A DNA stretch of 64,000 nt from Larimichthys crocea (Eukaryota > Chordata > Actinopteri > Sciaenidae), in the NCBI RefSeq assembly GCF_000972845.2, contig NC_040032.1:13896002-13960001 (forward strand), read 5' to 3'. A model generated the notes under the pieces. That model searched no databases and was not told where the DNA came from. It saw nothing but the letters and a program-made list of their open reading frames with translations. The position numbers and the translations under genes were made by a program. Each line of letters opens with the position of its first letter. Within the stretch, counting starts at the first letter, position 1. Positions 1-11,156 of this stretch are shown piece after piece.

Positions 1-323
1 TTTTTTTTTTACTTTACTCCCCTCTATTTTCTTTTCTTTATTTATTATTTTTTATTTGATTTTTTGGTTTGTTTGTTTCTCCTTTTAGTCTCTGGACAAA
101 ATATGTAGCGTTTGATACTAAAAGAGGTCATTGTCTTTTTCCCATTTCGCTGCAGAGAACATTCCTTTCTCCTTTTTTCTTTTTTTCTTTCTTTCCTTTT
201 TTTTGTTGATATTGCATACGTGTCACTGATTGAAATGGAAGGTAGGTAAAGCTTTGCCTACGCACGTGATCTTTATGCAGATGAGAATGTGACAAGCACC
301 CTAGCCTGAGTGACGTCAATGTT

Positions 324-358
<35 letters not shown>

Positions 359-3042
359 TCCTTTCTGTTATTTACCAATGGTCTTTAACCAAATTAATCT
401 AACTTCATCAATTATGATTTGACTCTTAAAAGATTGGATTAAGTAGAGCTCTGGTTTTTCTCTTTCCTCCTTAACTTCATCCTGAAGTCCAATATCCCGC
501 TCTATCTTCCAGGTTCCATTTCTTTCTCTTCTTTTATTTTTTCTTTCCGTTTTTTTTTTGTTTTGTTTTTGTTTTTGGGTAGAATGCATTCCTGTTTGTC
601 CAGCATCTCTCTGTTTGTTGGTGAATTAGTACATTCGTCTTATGATTTTCACCATTGATTTCCACGACTGTTTCTTCTAACAACTGTCATGAGCACCAAG
701 TGGTTGTGTGTTTTTTTTTTCTTCTCTTATTATTCCGCTTTAGTTGTCTTCTCTCTCTCTCTATAGTGGAGAACAGCTCTTCTTCTTCTTCTTTCTGCAA
801 AGAACCAGTCGGTGCTTTTGTTGTATCTTAGCTTACGAAGCAGTTCAGACAGCACATGATAATGCATGCGGAAGAGCCAGCTGTATTTGGTTTCATACTA
901 AAAAACGCCTCTTGGAGATTTTTCTGCTTACAATGAGCAGCGTATAAGTGTGCATCACAAGTTTCAGTCCCCATCTACTATTGAATCACAAGTTCTACCT
1001 TTGTTGAATGCTTAAAATAGAAGTATCTCACCCTCTACCATACGCAGTTTACAGGATAAGGCTGGCATTCCTCTATGTTTTTCTTACTATGAATAAATCC
1101 CTTGAAGAAGCCTGAACAAACAATGCGTGAGTCTGTCAATACTCTCTCACGTCCCTATTGTGGCACTGGGCACATCTATGAACTCCTACTGAAGATGAAA
1201 TACTTGTCACAAATATGTATTAAATAAGTCTAAGAGAGAGCTCAGATACAGTGGCCAGTTGAGCTAAATGCCAATGCATAACAATGCTTAGCACTTAATA
1301 CAAAGTACAGCTGAGGTTGATGGGAATGTTGTTAGTTTTGCAGGTGATAAACAAAAGTACTGAGCAAAGTACATTTAGATCTGATGTTGACGGATCACCA
1401 AATTAAGTAGGATTCATCCTCTGGGGATCAGGATCAGTACAAAATATCATGTCGATCCACCCAATAGTAGCAGCAATATTTCAAGTCTTGGTAAGACTCG
1501 AGGCTCAGACTTGTTTGGGACTATTTTGAGCCGCGGAGTAATACAGATTTGGTGCTCTGTACAGCACCTGAACAATCATTGGAGCCCCATGGCACAGCGG
1601 GATTTATTGACAATAAGTAAAATGTCGAATATTTGCCGGCCTCATCCTTTAAGACAGTGGTAATTTTGAAAACCAGGACTCTAAAAGTAGCTTCATCGAA
1701 TCACATTGTTATTGGTTTATCAATTAGATGAACTTTCACTGATGAAATGCTTTTTTGGGGGGGTCCGTACATCATCATCAGTCACCCCCCCCCCCAAAAA
1801 AAAAAAAAAAAAAAATTTGCAGAAAATGTGGTTGAACCCAAGTCAATCTCAGAATCACTGTCATGCAATGCAGCGACAACTCCCTGGAACTACGAGAACA
1901 GAAAAAGTTGTTTGTTGTGATAAGTGTCCTGTATCACGGAGCCCATGAGCACAAACTGATTGTAACCACCAGTAGAAGTTAACGTAGTGAGTCTGTCAAA
2001 GTGTCAGGCAGTTAGAAATAACAGCTGCCCTGTGGTAGATACTACATGGAGAGAAAAATGGTAAAGAAAACACCTTGAACTCTGACCAGCCAGTTCCTCT
2101 CTGATGTTCAGGAAGGTGACTGGGCCCAGAGGATTGACTCTCTGTGTGAGGGTTTCCCTGCACATTGTGGTTTTCCTCTTTGCTTTTGAGTTCTTTTCCA
2201 TTGATTTCCATGCATTGTCTCATGAGTCACTGGCAGGGAAGGGTTTTGTGTCTTTTTCTCTTGCATTTTGTGAATCTAATGATGCACTTATGTTGCCCCA
2301 CTTTTCCCTTTTCTTCATACCTTACCTACTAAAGGAGGGAATACCACTTTATTGGTAAGTGGATGTTAACCAGAAGGGAGTTAAACAAGAGTAACCATTA
2401 AAAAAAAAAAAAAAAAGAAAATGGGTCGCTGTTCACATCTCAGCAATTGTCTTCAGGAAAAAAAAAAATCCAGAAAGAGAAAATTGAGTAGCAGACGATT
2501 TGTTTTCTGATTCGATTGATTCAATAATTGTGATCTTTATTTTGTTCCTTCCATTTCTGTGATGTTCCGTCAAGTTGTCTTCTCTTTCTGTTTTGTTTCA
2601 TTTTTTTTTTTTAACCATTACTGAAAAAAAAAAAAAAAAAAAATACTGAAGAAGTCCTCTTTTTCTACTCTACAAAATCTGTAGCTCTGTACTTTCTGCC
2701 TCTGCTCTTAAACTTATTTGGTTCACAGTTTTGTTTTATTTTTTTTCCCTCTCTTCCTCCTCCTCCTAATTTTTTTGTTTGTTTTTGCGATTTATGATTT
2801 CTTCAACTCATTATGGTTTTGCATGCCAAGTATTGCATGCGCTGCACCATAGAGGACTATCTATAAGCCATATGGAGAAAACCTAGATCTTTTTCTTTTA
2901 GATGTTTACCTTCTTTTGGCAAGTACACCGTAGCACTCAATCACCGACCCGAACACCCTCTAATGCTCTGTTTCGTCCTTTTTTTTTCTTTTCTTTTTTT
3001 CTTTTTTTTTGTTTTCCTTTGTTGGTCATCATATCTCTACAG
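1..3042 (+). other. srrm3: srrm3 intronic sequence upstream of the first recognised exon
   Basis: No exon is recognised with confidence here. The stretch is T- and pyrimidine-rich on the + strand, with a (CT)n run at about 322-358, poly-A runs near 1797-1815, 2401-2416 and 2624-2642, and a fragment of a dispersed repeat at about 1216-1495. It ends in the T-rich tract and AG acceptor (3041-3042) of the first SR-rich exon. Upstream srrm3 exons (N-terminal cwf21-type region and basic repeats) are not seen and presumably lie left of the window. Confidence 0.55.
1216..1495 (-). repeat. Dispersed fish repeat, copy 1 (reverse orientation)
   Basis: This shares word order and many words with the copies at 23835-24350 and 46105-46500 when orientation is allowed for. 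Shared phrases include 'gaggttgatgggaatgtt' and 'ggattcatcctctgggga', matching 'gaggctgatgggaatgtt' and 'ggattcatcctcagggga' at 24 kb. This is a very common interspersed element of teleost genomes. I do not assign its class. Confidence 0.6.
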
Positions 3043-6000
3043 AAGCTCCGTCTGCTGACTGCTACTTCCGCAAGCATCCAGTCCACTCTGCTGAGAGAGC
3101 ACAAGCTCCACAGCGCCCCCAGTAGGAGCCAAACGGGACAGATGTGCGCGACGGGAGAGGCTGGGAGTGTGGAGGGCAGGAACGCAGCTGTAGGGAGCTC
3201 CGTGAGCCAGACATCAGGGAGGAGAGGGAGCCAGAGGGGACAGAATAAGAGCTCCCACTCCCCCGCTCACAGCAGCGACTCGGCCCACTCCCAGCACAAC
3301 CATACTCACAGAGGGAGGAACTCTCGTCACCAGAGAAAGTAAGCACAAAGACTTCCATTTGTCTCTTATCACTGCTGGAGCTTTCCACTTTAGCTTTGCC
3401 ACTGAGACAGAATCACTTGACATTTACTTTCTTATATTGCCAATTACACCAGGACAAAAGGGGGCCACTCTTCCAAGCGCCGCCACCGCTCTAGTCGGGG
3501 TCAGGCGCATCACCGGAGCCCGTCTGCATCTCCGGGGCGCCACTCGCACACGTCGGGCAGGAAGAAAGAGGAGTCTAGGTGCAAACCCAACCTCCGACAG
3601 CGCAGCAGCTCCTGGAGCAGCGGCCGTTCATCCTCACGCTCGGCCTCCAGAGACAGAGGCCCCAGCAAGGCCAAGTCCCCACACAACAGACAAAACAACT
3701 CCAGGTGAAACCTCATTGTCTGACACACTTTTCACTCAGTTTTGATTGTTTCTTTTATCTCAAGTGCTCTATTGTTGCTGTCCTGATTGATTTTTTCTGT
3801 GTGTCCCGCAGAGAGAGGGAGAGCCCTAACCGCTCTGACACCGACAGCAGAGCTCGCCGCCGCTCACGCAGCTACTCGCCCATCCGCAAAAGAAGAAGAG
3901 ATTCGCCGAGCTTCATGGAGGCTCGCAGGATCACCAGGTAACTCACAGAGTGGACTCTCCTACAGGCTCCCATCAGACAGTTTATCTTGTCTAAGTTTGT
4001 TCTCCACTCGAGCTGGGGCAGAAGTCGTTCTTTTATAGCTTTAAATTACAGCAAAGATGATGCAAAATTAATCAAATGAGGGGATTTCCTACTGCTCTGA
4101 CTCACAAATGGAACATTTTGAGAACCTCGTTCGGATCCATTGAAACCTTTGTGTGAAGTAGAAATGAAAAACCGCAGGTACAAAGGAACAAAGTGTTTGC
4201 AAGGGTGTCGGTTCAGGGTGTCAGTTAGGCTCAAGATTTTTTCCTTCTTTTATACATTTATATCAATCAGCTATTACAAATTAAACTAGTTATTATGCTT
4301 TGTGATTGTTAGTAATGGTAACATAACAAAAGAATATTACACCACGTGGACAAAGGCTCTTCCCTTGGTGCGGCGGCCCAGGGTTCGAGTCTGACCTGTG
4401 GCCATCATCATCAGATCCCCCCTGAATTTTCCGTCATTCTTCAGCTTTCGTAAAACAATAAAGATTCAAAATCGAATCGAAAAAAAAAAAAATGCTGCAT
4501 TGTTAATTCAATAACCAGATAATCACATTTACTTTCACTGAGACATGACAGATTTCCTTCTTTACGACAGAGAGCAGCACGATTCTTCGCCGTCTCTTCT
4601 CTCTGATTGAAAGAGTATTAACTCAAAAACAGATCACATATTGTTTGTGGTTGTTTCTTTACCCTGGAAATATGCAGTTTTCAGCCCTAAATAGTTCCTG
4701 CAGTCGTTCTGTAAGTCTGTTGTTATAAGACTGCATTCGTTTTAGTGAGCTGTACCTAATAAACTGGCCACTGATAACAACAAATCAATACAGATTTGAT
4801 TACAAATGCCAAGAAAAATCTGTATTCCATTCGGCTCCATTGATTTATTTTGTCTTTTTAGATTTCTTTATTTATCAATGTACTCTATTCTCTATTTTCA
4901 ATTAAATATGAATCAAAGATTATTAATTATTTACGAGGCTCCTTCATACTGAAATCAGATTTTTACCTTGTATCCTTTGTTATGTTATGTTATGTTATGT
5001 TATGTTATGTTATGTTATGTTATGAGTTATTTAAAATTAGATCATGCCATCTTGTCTTATAGAAACATCACTGAGGACTGTAGTTCTTAAATATAGTTTG
5101 TTGATATTTAAACTCCCACATCCTGTGAAAACACTCTTCATGTCGCCTCTCTGCCGTCTCATACTCTAAGCGTGAATAGACATAGGTGAAATGTGTGTAT
5201 CTTGTCATCTTTCACTCCAGTCCTAAAGGTGCTGATGCCAAGACAACGGGATGCTGCTGAACTGAGCTGCTGCAGGCTAGTTACCCTGGTAACAGTTGCC
5301 GTGCAGCAGGATCTGGCTAGTGTGACTCCTGAAGCTCGGCCGAACAGCAAGACCATCAGAGGGTCCCCTGAGTAAAACCTGGCCTCCTCCCGTTTATTTA
5401 TTTATTTATTTATTTTCTTTCTGTCGTCTTTCTGCTCCTTCATCAATTCACACAAAAGAAACTCACACCGACTCTAAAGCTGCACCCCCCCACTGCGATT
5501 ACGCACTAATGTTGTAACACGGGGAGACGGAGATTAAAATGCTATCAAGGTTTATTTAAGTGGATATCGCTCTATTGCACGGGCTGTGGGTTCCCATAGC
5601 AGATACAGGAGACAAAAGCTAAGGCTGAGTAATCTACACCGCTGCTGAAATGACAAGGTGAAGCACACCTTGTAGCAGCAGGGATGCCTTGATAGCGTTT
5701 ATCTCTCCCCACACCGTTGACTGTTGATTTTTCTGGGTGTTGGCCTCCACTGAGAAGATGAGGTTCTTTTGGGCACTAACAGCTAATTACCTTACAGGAA
5801 GCACTTCCAGGGTGGCTATTAACAAGACAATCTAAGCTTAAGCCTAAACTAACAAAACATGCATTTCTCTGCTATGTGTGTGTGTGATTATAGTGTAAGT
5901 ATGAGTGTGAACAGCTTGGACTTTTTTTAACCCACATAGCTGCTCTCTTTCAGATCCTCCACTGATCATGGGTCTACCTAACACTGATTTGCTTTCAACC

Positions 6001-6356
6001 AACCAAATCTTGTCCTAATACATCATGCGTTCATCCTGATCATGACACTAACCGAGGCTCCATCCTCTCTCCTCTCATCCAGCGCTCGGAAGCGGCCGAT
6101 CCCATACTACCGTCCCAGCCCTTCGTCATCGAGCTACGACAGCAGCCCCTCGCGGACCAGTCACAGCCGTAGCCGCAGCTACAGCAGCTACAGCCGCAGC
6201 AGAAGCCACAACCGGAGCCACAGCAGAAGCCGGAGCCGAAGCCGGAGCTGGAGCCAGAGTCGCAGCAAGAGCCGGAGCTGGAGCCGCAGCAGGAGCCGCT
6301 CCCGCAGTCACCACAGTTATTACAGCCGCAGCAGCTACGACAGCCCCCGCTTCTGA
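3043..6356 (+). CDS. srrm3: Serine/arginine repetitive matrix protein 3, C-terminal exons including the eMIC module
   Basis: SRRM3 and its paralogue SRRM4 are nuclear SR-related splicing factors that drive inclusion of neuronal and endocrine microexons. Four coding exons join in phase: 3043-3338, 3453-3704, 3812-3937 and 6083-6356 (stop TGA 6354-6356), all with GT-AG borders. The first two encode Ser/Arg/His-rich low-complexity protein. Exon 3812-3937 encodes YSPIRKRRRDSPSFMEARRIT and the last exon continues SARKRPIPYYRPSPSS. Together these form the eMIC signature shared by SRRM3 and SRRM4, interrupted by a 2.1-kb intron. The remainder is an RS-repeat tail of about 70 residues. SRRM3 is preferred over SRRM4 because hspb1 and ywhag follow, as on human 7q11.23. 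The N-terminal exons are not in view. The first exon is the least certain, because it is supported only by frame and composition. Confidence 0.88.
4341..4492 (+). mobile_element. tRNA-derived SINE fragment in the srrm3 intron
   Basis: A box-B-like GGTTCGAGTCT (about 4383-4393) follows a GGTGCGGCGGCCCA segment. The unit ends in AATAAAGATTCAAAATCG and a 12-nt A run (4481-4492). Layout and wording match a widespread perciform tRNA-derived SINE. It is not a functional tRNA gene, since no cloverleaf can be drawn. It lies in the intron between the two eMIC exons. The 5' limit is approximate. Confidence 0.6.
4741..4790 (+). repeat. DNA-transposon terminus fragment
   Basis: The words 'gtacctaataaactggccactga' resemble the right terminus of the palindromic element at 55947-56358 ('gtgcctaatgaagtggccggtc'). 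It is a short relic of a common fish nonautonomous DNA transposon. Confidence 0.4.
4978..5024 (+). repeat. (TTATG)n pentanucleotide microsatellite
   Basis: About nine uninterrupted copies of the 5-bp unit TTATG lie in the srrm3 intron between the two eMIC exons. Confidence 0.95.
5221..5371 (+). other. srrm3: Candidate cassette (poison) exon inside the eMIC-splitting intron of srrm3
   Basis: A fair acceptor (pyrimidine-rich 'catctttcactccag' ending at 5220) precedes a GC-richer 151-nt block followed by a GTAAAA donor at 5372. Joined to the exon ending at 3937, the frame reads on as SPKGADAKTTGCC and then hits TGA. Inclusion would therefore remove the second half of the eMIC module and the RS tail. 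This is inference from splice signals and composition only. It could equally be unspliced intron. Confidence 0.25.
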
Positions 6357-6724
6357 ACGCAGACGACAGACAGCACACAAACAAACAGACAAAGAAGCAG
6401 TCCTGGTAGATTTACTGCTGTGTAGTCCGGGGGTCCCTCGACCCTAGACCATAATCCCTCTCTAATACAGAGCCTGGATCAAAGAGGAGAAATGTATTTT
6501 GATATAGCACAGTACTATGAACTTGGCTGTCACTCTTCATGTCTTCACATATACAAGGTATTAAAGGAAATGGGTTACCACATGTCAAAAATTAATTTGG
6601 TAGAGCCCAAAGAACAAATCTTGCTGTATGTTAGCACTTTCTTTCTCTTCTTCCACAAAGCAACCAAAAATGGATTAATGAAAATAAAATTCATATATAT
6701 CCTAAAATATAATGTATGTATGGG

Positions 6725-6764
<40 letters not shown>

Positions 6765-6769
6765 TATAC
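6725..6769. repeat. (TA)n microsatellite in the srrm3 3'UTR
   Basis: Nearly uninterrupted TA dinucleotides with one central TG. Confidence 0.95.
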
Positions 6770-8151
6770 ACAGACACATCAACGGCTTACTGTACATTTC
6801 AGATAATCTGACTTTTCCCCCTCATCGTCTCCCCAAAGACTTCCATTTCATCGAAGCACAGAGATCAACAACAAGCGAGAACAAAAAAAGAAAAGTCGGA
6901 GTCGGATGAAACTGGAAGCAAAACGGAAAGGGAACTTTTTTTTTTTTATGATAAAAAAACTGTATTGTATAGGTTTGTCTGTATAGATGTAAACTCTCTT
7001 TAAAGTCTCTTTAAGTTCTGGCTTTGTAAACTATGCACTGTATATTCCATCTAGTTCAAAGAGGCTCGTTTTAGCATGATGCATTGGGTGGAGAGACTTG
7101 CTGCTCCGAGGACGGGAACGAAAAAGTCCCATCTGCATCTGTTGTTCTCCCCTCTGACATATACGGTATGTCAGCCACCTTGCATACTGGAGGGGAGGAA
7201 ACTATGTATTATGTACTTTTACTCTCTTCCCTGTTTAAGTTATTATGTTGACTCTGCTTTATGTGTGGGAGTGTGTGTGTGTGTGGGAGTGTGTGTACCT
7301 CCTCTGCAATGACCAGTGAGGTAATTATTTATGTGTACACCACTGTAGCCTGCACCTCAGGCTTCTGTATGGTACTGTACAGGAAAAACTGTCTGCAAAA
7401 AGTCTCCATGCACACTTTTTTTTGTTGTTGTTGTTGCTGACCACAGCTATTTATAATTCTACTGTATTTATTAATTTATTTATCAGGTTATTTATTATTT
7501 TAATTTATTTACCTTTTGTTCGTAAAACACTCGGATCATGCTTGGAAGATGAGATTGCTGCAAATGTATAGCCATTTGAAAATGAACTGATTATGTCCAC
7601 GTTTTACACAGAACGGGCTTGTTTCTGTGGCGAAGGCTTACTGCCGGGGTGTGTGTTTAAGATGTTCTGATTTTAGCCAGTGGGACTGAGTCTTCATCCA
7701 GACTTACTCCCACGACCTCCGGCCTATTGTAAAGGTTTTCTTTTAATGCAAGGCGCTGTGGCTTTGCCTGTATCGAGGAGCGAGGGATCAGCTCTCGAAC
7801 ACAACCAAAACATCTCTGTGTGATTAGAGGAGAGTCCATTATTCCTCCTCTAATGTGTGTTCCCAGCCACCACATGACTCTAAATCCCTTGTATAACGGG
7901 CCGCACCATGTTTCTGTACCCTACAGCTTGTATAGGACGGTAAACAAACTGGCGATACAATCAGGGATCACCCTAAGTCTTCCTTATCATTCGTCCAGTC
8001 TCATGTCAGTCGCACAGTGTTGCATTCCCAGTGTAAGCAGACTTAACCCAATTATGATACTCTGCAAACTCTGTTAATTTATTCCAAGTATAGCATTGCC
8101 CCTTTGGTTCTACAAGTCATTCTTTGTAGTGTACAAGTTATTATACCTGAC

Positions 8152-8157
8152 AATAAA
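8152..8157 (+). promoter_or_regulatory. srrm3: Polyadenylation signal, srrm3
   Basis: AATAAA followed about 30 nt later by 'cttgtgttgttctttctctt', a GU/U-rich downstream element. It is the best placed signal for the distal end of srrm3. Confidence 0.5.
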
Positions 8158-8619
8158 CAGAAACAAATGAGAAAATACGTAAACTCTTGTGTTGTTCTTT
8201 CTCTTTATAGCTTGCATAGTCATGCAGGTGTTGTATTGCATGTATTTCCCTACAGATGGCACTCATGAGAGCCATCCGGTATCTGATACTCATGACTGGA
8301 AAACAGGGCTGGAAGCTTCTCCAGCAGCTTCCAGTCAAACCAGGGCAGAGGAGGGTTTGTTGTCTATTTTAGGACCTGTCCAGACATACCATACACTTCT
8401 GCTGTGATATACTGTTACCCTATGGGACACTGAGACAGACAGGTGTGGCGGCTAAGTTATTGTGGAAGCTGATATGGGTGTAGCAGAAAGTGCCACTGCT
8501 ACCTGCGACAGTCAACTCTGTAAATAAAAGGCTATTGTTGTGGCCACACTTCTTCTACAGTTTGGTCCAACTGCAAATCTCACATCTGTGGACTACAGGC
8601 TAATATTACCTGCACTTCA

Positions 8620-8870
8620 GGCAATAACCATCCATCACTTTTCCATAACTGTAACCGCTTATCAGGGTCAGAAGGGGCTGGAGCTTTTCCCAGATGACTT
8701 AGGGCGAGAGGTGGGGTACACCGTGGACACAATGCAAGTTCATCACAGGGCACATGGAGGCAAACAGCCATTCACTCATGTTCACACCTACAGGCAATTT
8801 AGAGTCACCAATTAACCTGCTGACTGCATGTCTTTGGACTGTTGGAGGAAGCCAGAGTACCCAACCAGAT
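8620..8870 (+). repeat. Common teleost interspersed repeat ('ggctggagc...gggtacacc...' family)
   Basis: The segment carries recognisable words of a ubiquitous fish repeat in order: 'aaccgcttatc', 'ggggctggagcttttccca', 'gcgagaggtggggtacacc', 'atttagagtcaccaattaacc', 'catgtctttggactg'. A second, inverted copy lies at 16395-16540. I do not assign a superfamily. It lies in the srrm3-hspb1 intergenic region. Confidence 0.7.
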
Positions 8871-9585
8871 TTTGTATTTTTAGGTTAGTCAGCAAAGTAT
8901 TTTTTTCACACCTGCAACAGACAAGAAAGAATAACAAAATGACAAAAAACACATATTGTTATCACAACTTGAATGGTACAAAATATTGTCTTCAAACTGA
9001 GGCAATTTTGTGCAATTTGAAATGATCGTTTCAAGCAAACAAAACTCTGTGGCAACCTTGAGGGGTCTGTGAGAGAATGTAAATCACCCACTTACACACA
9101 TTTATACACTGACAACATTGGCTGCCATGTAAGACTCATAAGGACAGAAGCAGACATTCACACACCTCCATCTCCTGAGCCACAGCCTCTGACTCACGTT
9201 ATAGCTGGATCCTATAAGTGCAGGAGCCATTTCTAAAAGCAGAGCATCTCATAAGAGTGCCAGTAAGAGGTTGGTAGGAACATATCTGTAACATACAATA
9301 AAGCCAGACTGTCAGGCTGACAATAGCTCTGAGAAAGCACAACTTACGAGTTCCCCGTTTGTGACAATAAGAACATGAGGAGCTGCAGAAAATGTCACTG
9401 ACGATGATCTGATAACAGAAAATCGTGAGGCTCAACGTGAGCGGCTGAATATTGAGGATTAAGTGTAGTTTGTCTCTTCCGCGCCTACACCCTGTCCTCC
9501 TTAGTGTCATAAGTGACCTCAGGATGACTCAGCATGAAATAATATCACACCAGATGTTTGTTCTTTTAAATATTTACTGCTCTGC

Positions 9586-9619
<34 letters not shown>

Positions 9620-9622
9620 GTG
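9586..9622. repeat. (GT)n microsatellite
   Basis: GT dinucleotide run with one GC interruption, about 30 bp before the Tc1/mariner relic. Confidence 0.95.
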
Positions 9623-9652
9623 CAATGTTCATTCGTATCCAAGTCACAAATT

Positions 9653-10654
9653 TACAACCCCATTTCCAAAAAAGTTGGAACGTTGTAATTGAAAACAGCA
9701 CAGAGACAACTCATCAAATGTTGAAACTGAGAATTTGAATAATGAGAACAATTCGGCGCCAGCGACAAGTCTTAAAAAGTTGGCACGGTGACAATGAAAG
9801 ACAGGAACAATTGTGAAGTGCTAAAACAAAACACCTTGTGGATCTCACGATTCATTAGGATAATTGGCAACAGGTTAGTGGGTATGAAAAGAGCATCCCA
9901 GAGAGTCTTTGTGCAGTAAAGATGAGGAAGGGGTTCAACACTCTTGGAAAACTGCATTGGCAAATAGTGCAACAATTTATAATTCATAATATCAAGATTC
10001 CGACAGCCAATAGAAATCTCTGTGCACAAGGGACAAAGCCATAGAGCAACTTTGGATGATCATGATCTTCAGGCCAGCAGACGAAACAAACACACTTCTG
10101 TCATGGACATCACTGTACGGACCGGGGGCGACTTCAAGAAACCATCGTCTGCATCCACAAATTAAGGTTGGAACTGTACCATGCAAAGAGGAAACCATTT
10201 AGAAACCAGATCCAGAAATGGCGCTGCCTTCTGTGAGCTCATTCAAGATGGACTAAGGCGAAACAGTCCTGCGGTCTGACAGGTCAAAATTTAACTTTCT
10301 GTTTAGAAATCTTTGACGCAGCGTCCTCCTGAGAGACCATCCGGCAGCACACAGTTCAAAAACCAGCATCAGTGATGGTATCGGGGTGCATTAGTGCGCA
10401 TAGCACGGTGGGTACCATTAATACTGAACGATATATACAGGTTTTGGAGCAACATATGCTGCCAAGTATTCAAGGACGCCTTGCATATTTCATCAAGACA
10501 ATGACAGACCACATTCCAACAGCATCTCCATATTAGGACCGCCTGCAGTCGATTGTACTTCAAGCAAGAATTCCACTTTCAAGATTACAGCAAAGTTTCT
10601 ATTTTCTCAGTTTCCAGACGCTAAAAAATGAACAGAGTGGTAAACATGACCCTA
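9653..10654 (+). mobile_element. Degenerate Tc1/mariner-superfamily transposon (ISRm11-like fish group)
   Basis: The left end reads TACAACCCCATTTCCAAAAA, the terminus of a very common fish DNA transposon, and starts at a TA dinucleotide. Inner stretches match the transposase region of that family; 'agcatcagtgatggtatcggggtgcattag' decodes as a DDE-transposase-like VMVxGCIS block, followed by RYIQVLEQHMLP. The reading frame is broken by stops and deletions and no ORF above about 85 codons survives. The copy ends near 'gtggtaaacatgaccct' (about 10653) and lacks the right terminal inverted repeat, so it is immobile. It lies upstream of the hspb1 promoter. The group name comes from remembered consensus words, not a search. 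Confidence 0.75.
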
Positions 10655-10810
10655 TTTTGTGTATTTTTACTGATAAGAGCATAGCACTGCCTGTCCTTCA
10701 TATCACATCAGGGACTATACAGAGCCATATTACAAGTAGGATGTCACTCTCATCTAAGTCTGACTTAGTATGCGCTCAGCAGGCCTGGCTGATTTCCCAA
10801 CAGCCACCCA

Positions 10811-11056
10811 GATTCTTCTGGATCTTTGCGACGTCAAGAGAGGAAAGGAGGGAGGGGATTACACATGACAGGAGAGAGGCAGGTTTATCAGAGCACTGGG
10901 CAGCTGCTTACTGGGGAGGGCCTTCCTGTTGGATTCCATTCGAGTGCTACGTCTGCCACAAATAGATACTGGAGTACCTTCCAGAATTATGTTGGGGGTG
11001 TGAGCTTGGGGGGACTTGAGTCAGAAGGGAGGGCTCTGCCGACAAGGATATAAAAG
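10811..11056 (+). promoter_or_regulatory. hspb1: hspb1 promoter: heat-shock elements and TATA box
   Basis: A TATA box, TATAAAAG, lies at 11049-11056, about 100 bp before the ATG. Two heat-shock-element-like modules lie upstream. One is GATtcTTCtgGAT at 10811-10823, two mismatches to GAAnnTTCnnGAA. The other is GTAccTTCcaGAA at 10974-10986, which contains a perfect TTCnnGAA core. A CRE-like CGACGTCA lies near 10828-10835. These fit HSF-driven induction typical of hspb1. Function is inferred from motifs. Confidence 0.6.
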
Positions 11057-11156
11057 CTCTCAGCTGAGAGGCAGACAGCACATTGGGAAAACATTTTTAG
11101 AGAGGCCAAAAGGCTCTTCGTCTGCAGCCAGCAGCTCTCCACTACAGCAAGCAGCC

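Larger units (their letters stand above)
6357..8160 (+). other. srrm3: srrm3 3' untranslated region (inferred)
   Basis: Non-coding sequence runs from the srrm3 stop to a canonical AATAAA (8152-8157), which is followed by GT/T-rich sequence at about 8187-8206, as expected for a cleavage site. An earlier AATAAA at 6683-6688 could give a short form. It contains a (TA)n run and an AU-rich segment at about 7440-7515 with repeated ATTTA words. The extent is inferred from signals, not transcripts. Confidence 0.55.

Noticed and set aside
2902..3042. Upstream Met extension of the SR-rich exon (MFTFFWQVH...)
   Set aside because: It reads through a T-rich polypyrimidine tract giving poly-Phe. The acceptor AG at 3041-3042 marks the exon start.
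6040..6392. Antisense ORFs of 88 and 114 codons opposite the last srrm3 exon
   Set aside because: They are Cys/Gly/Ser- or Ala-rich low-complexity shadows created by the RS-codon repeats of srrm3. The sense frame matches the eMIC signature and RS tail.
8403..8584. Possible solo LTR (TGT...ACA with AATAAA)
   Set aside because: No target-site duplication or tRNA primer-binding site could be found, and the ends are arbitrary.
11016..11156. Longer N-terminus for Hspb1
   Set aside because: The in-frame upstream ATG precedes the TATA box and the added residues do not resemble any small heat-shock protein. MTERRIPF is the natural start.
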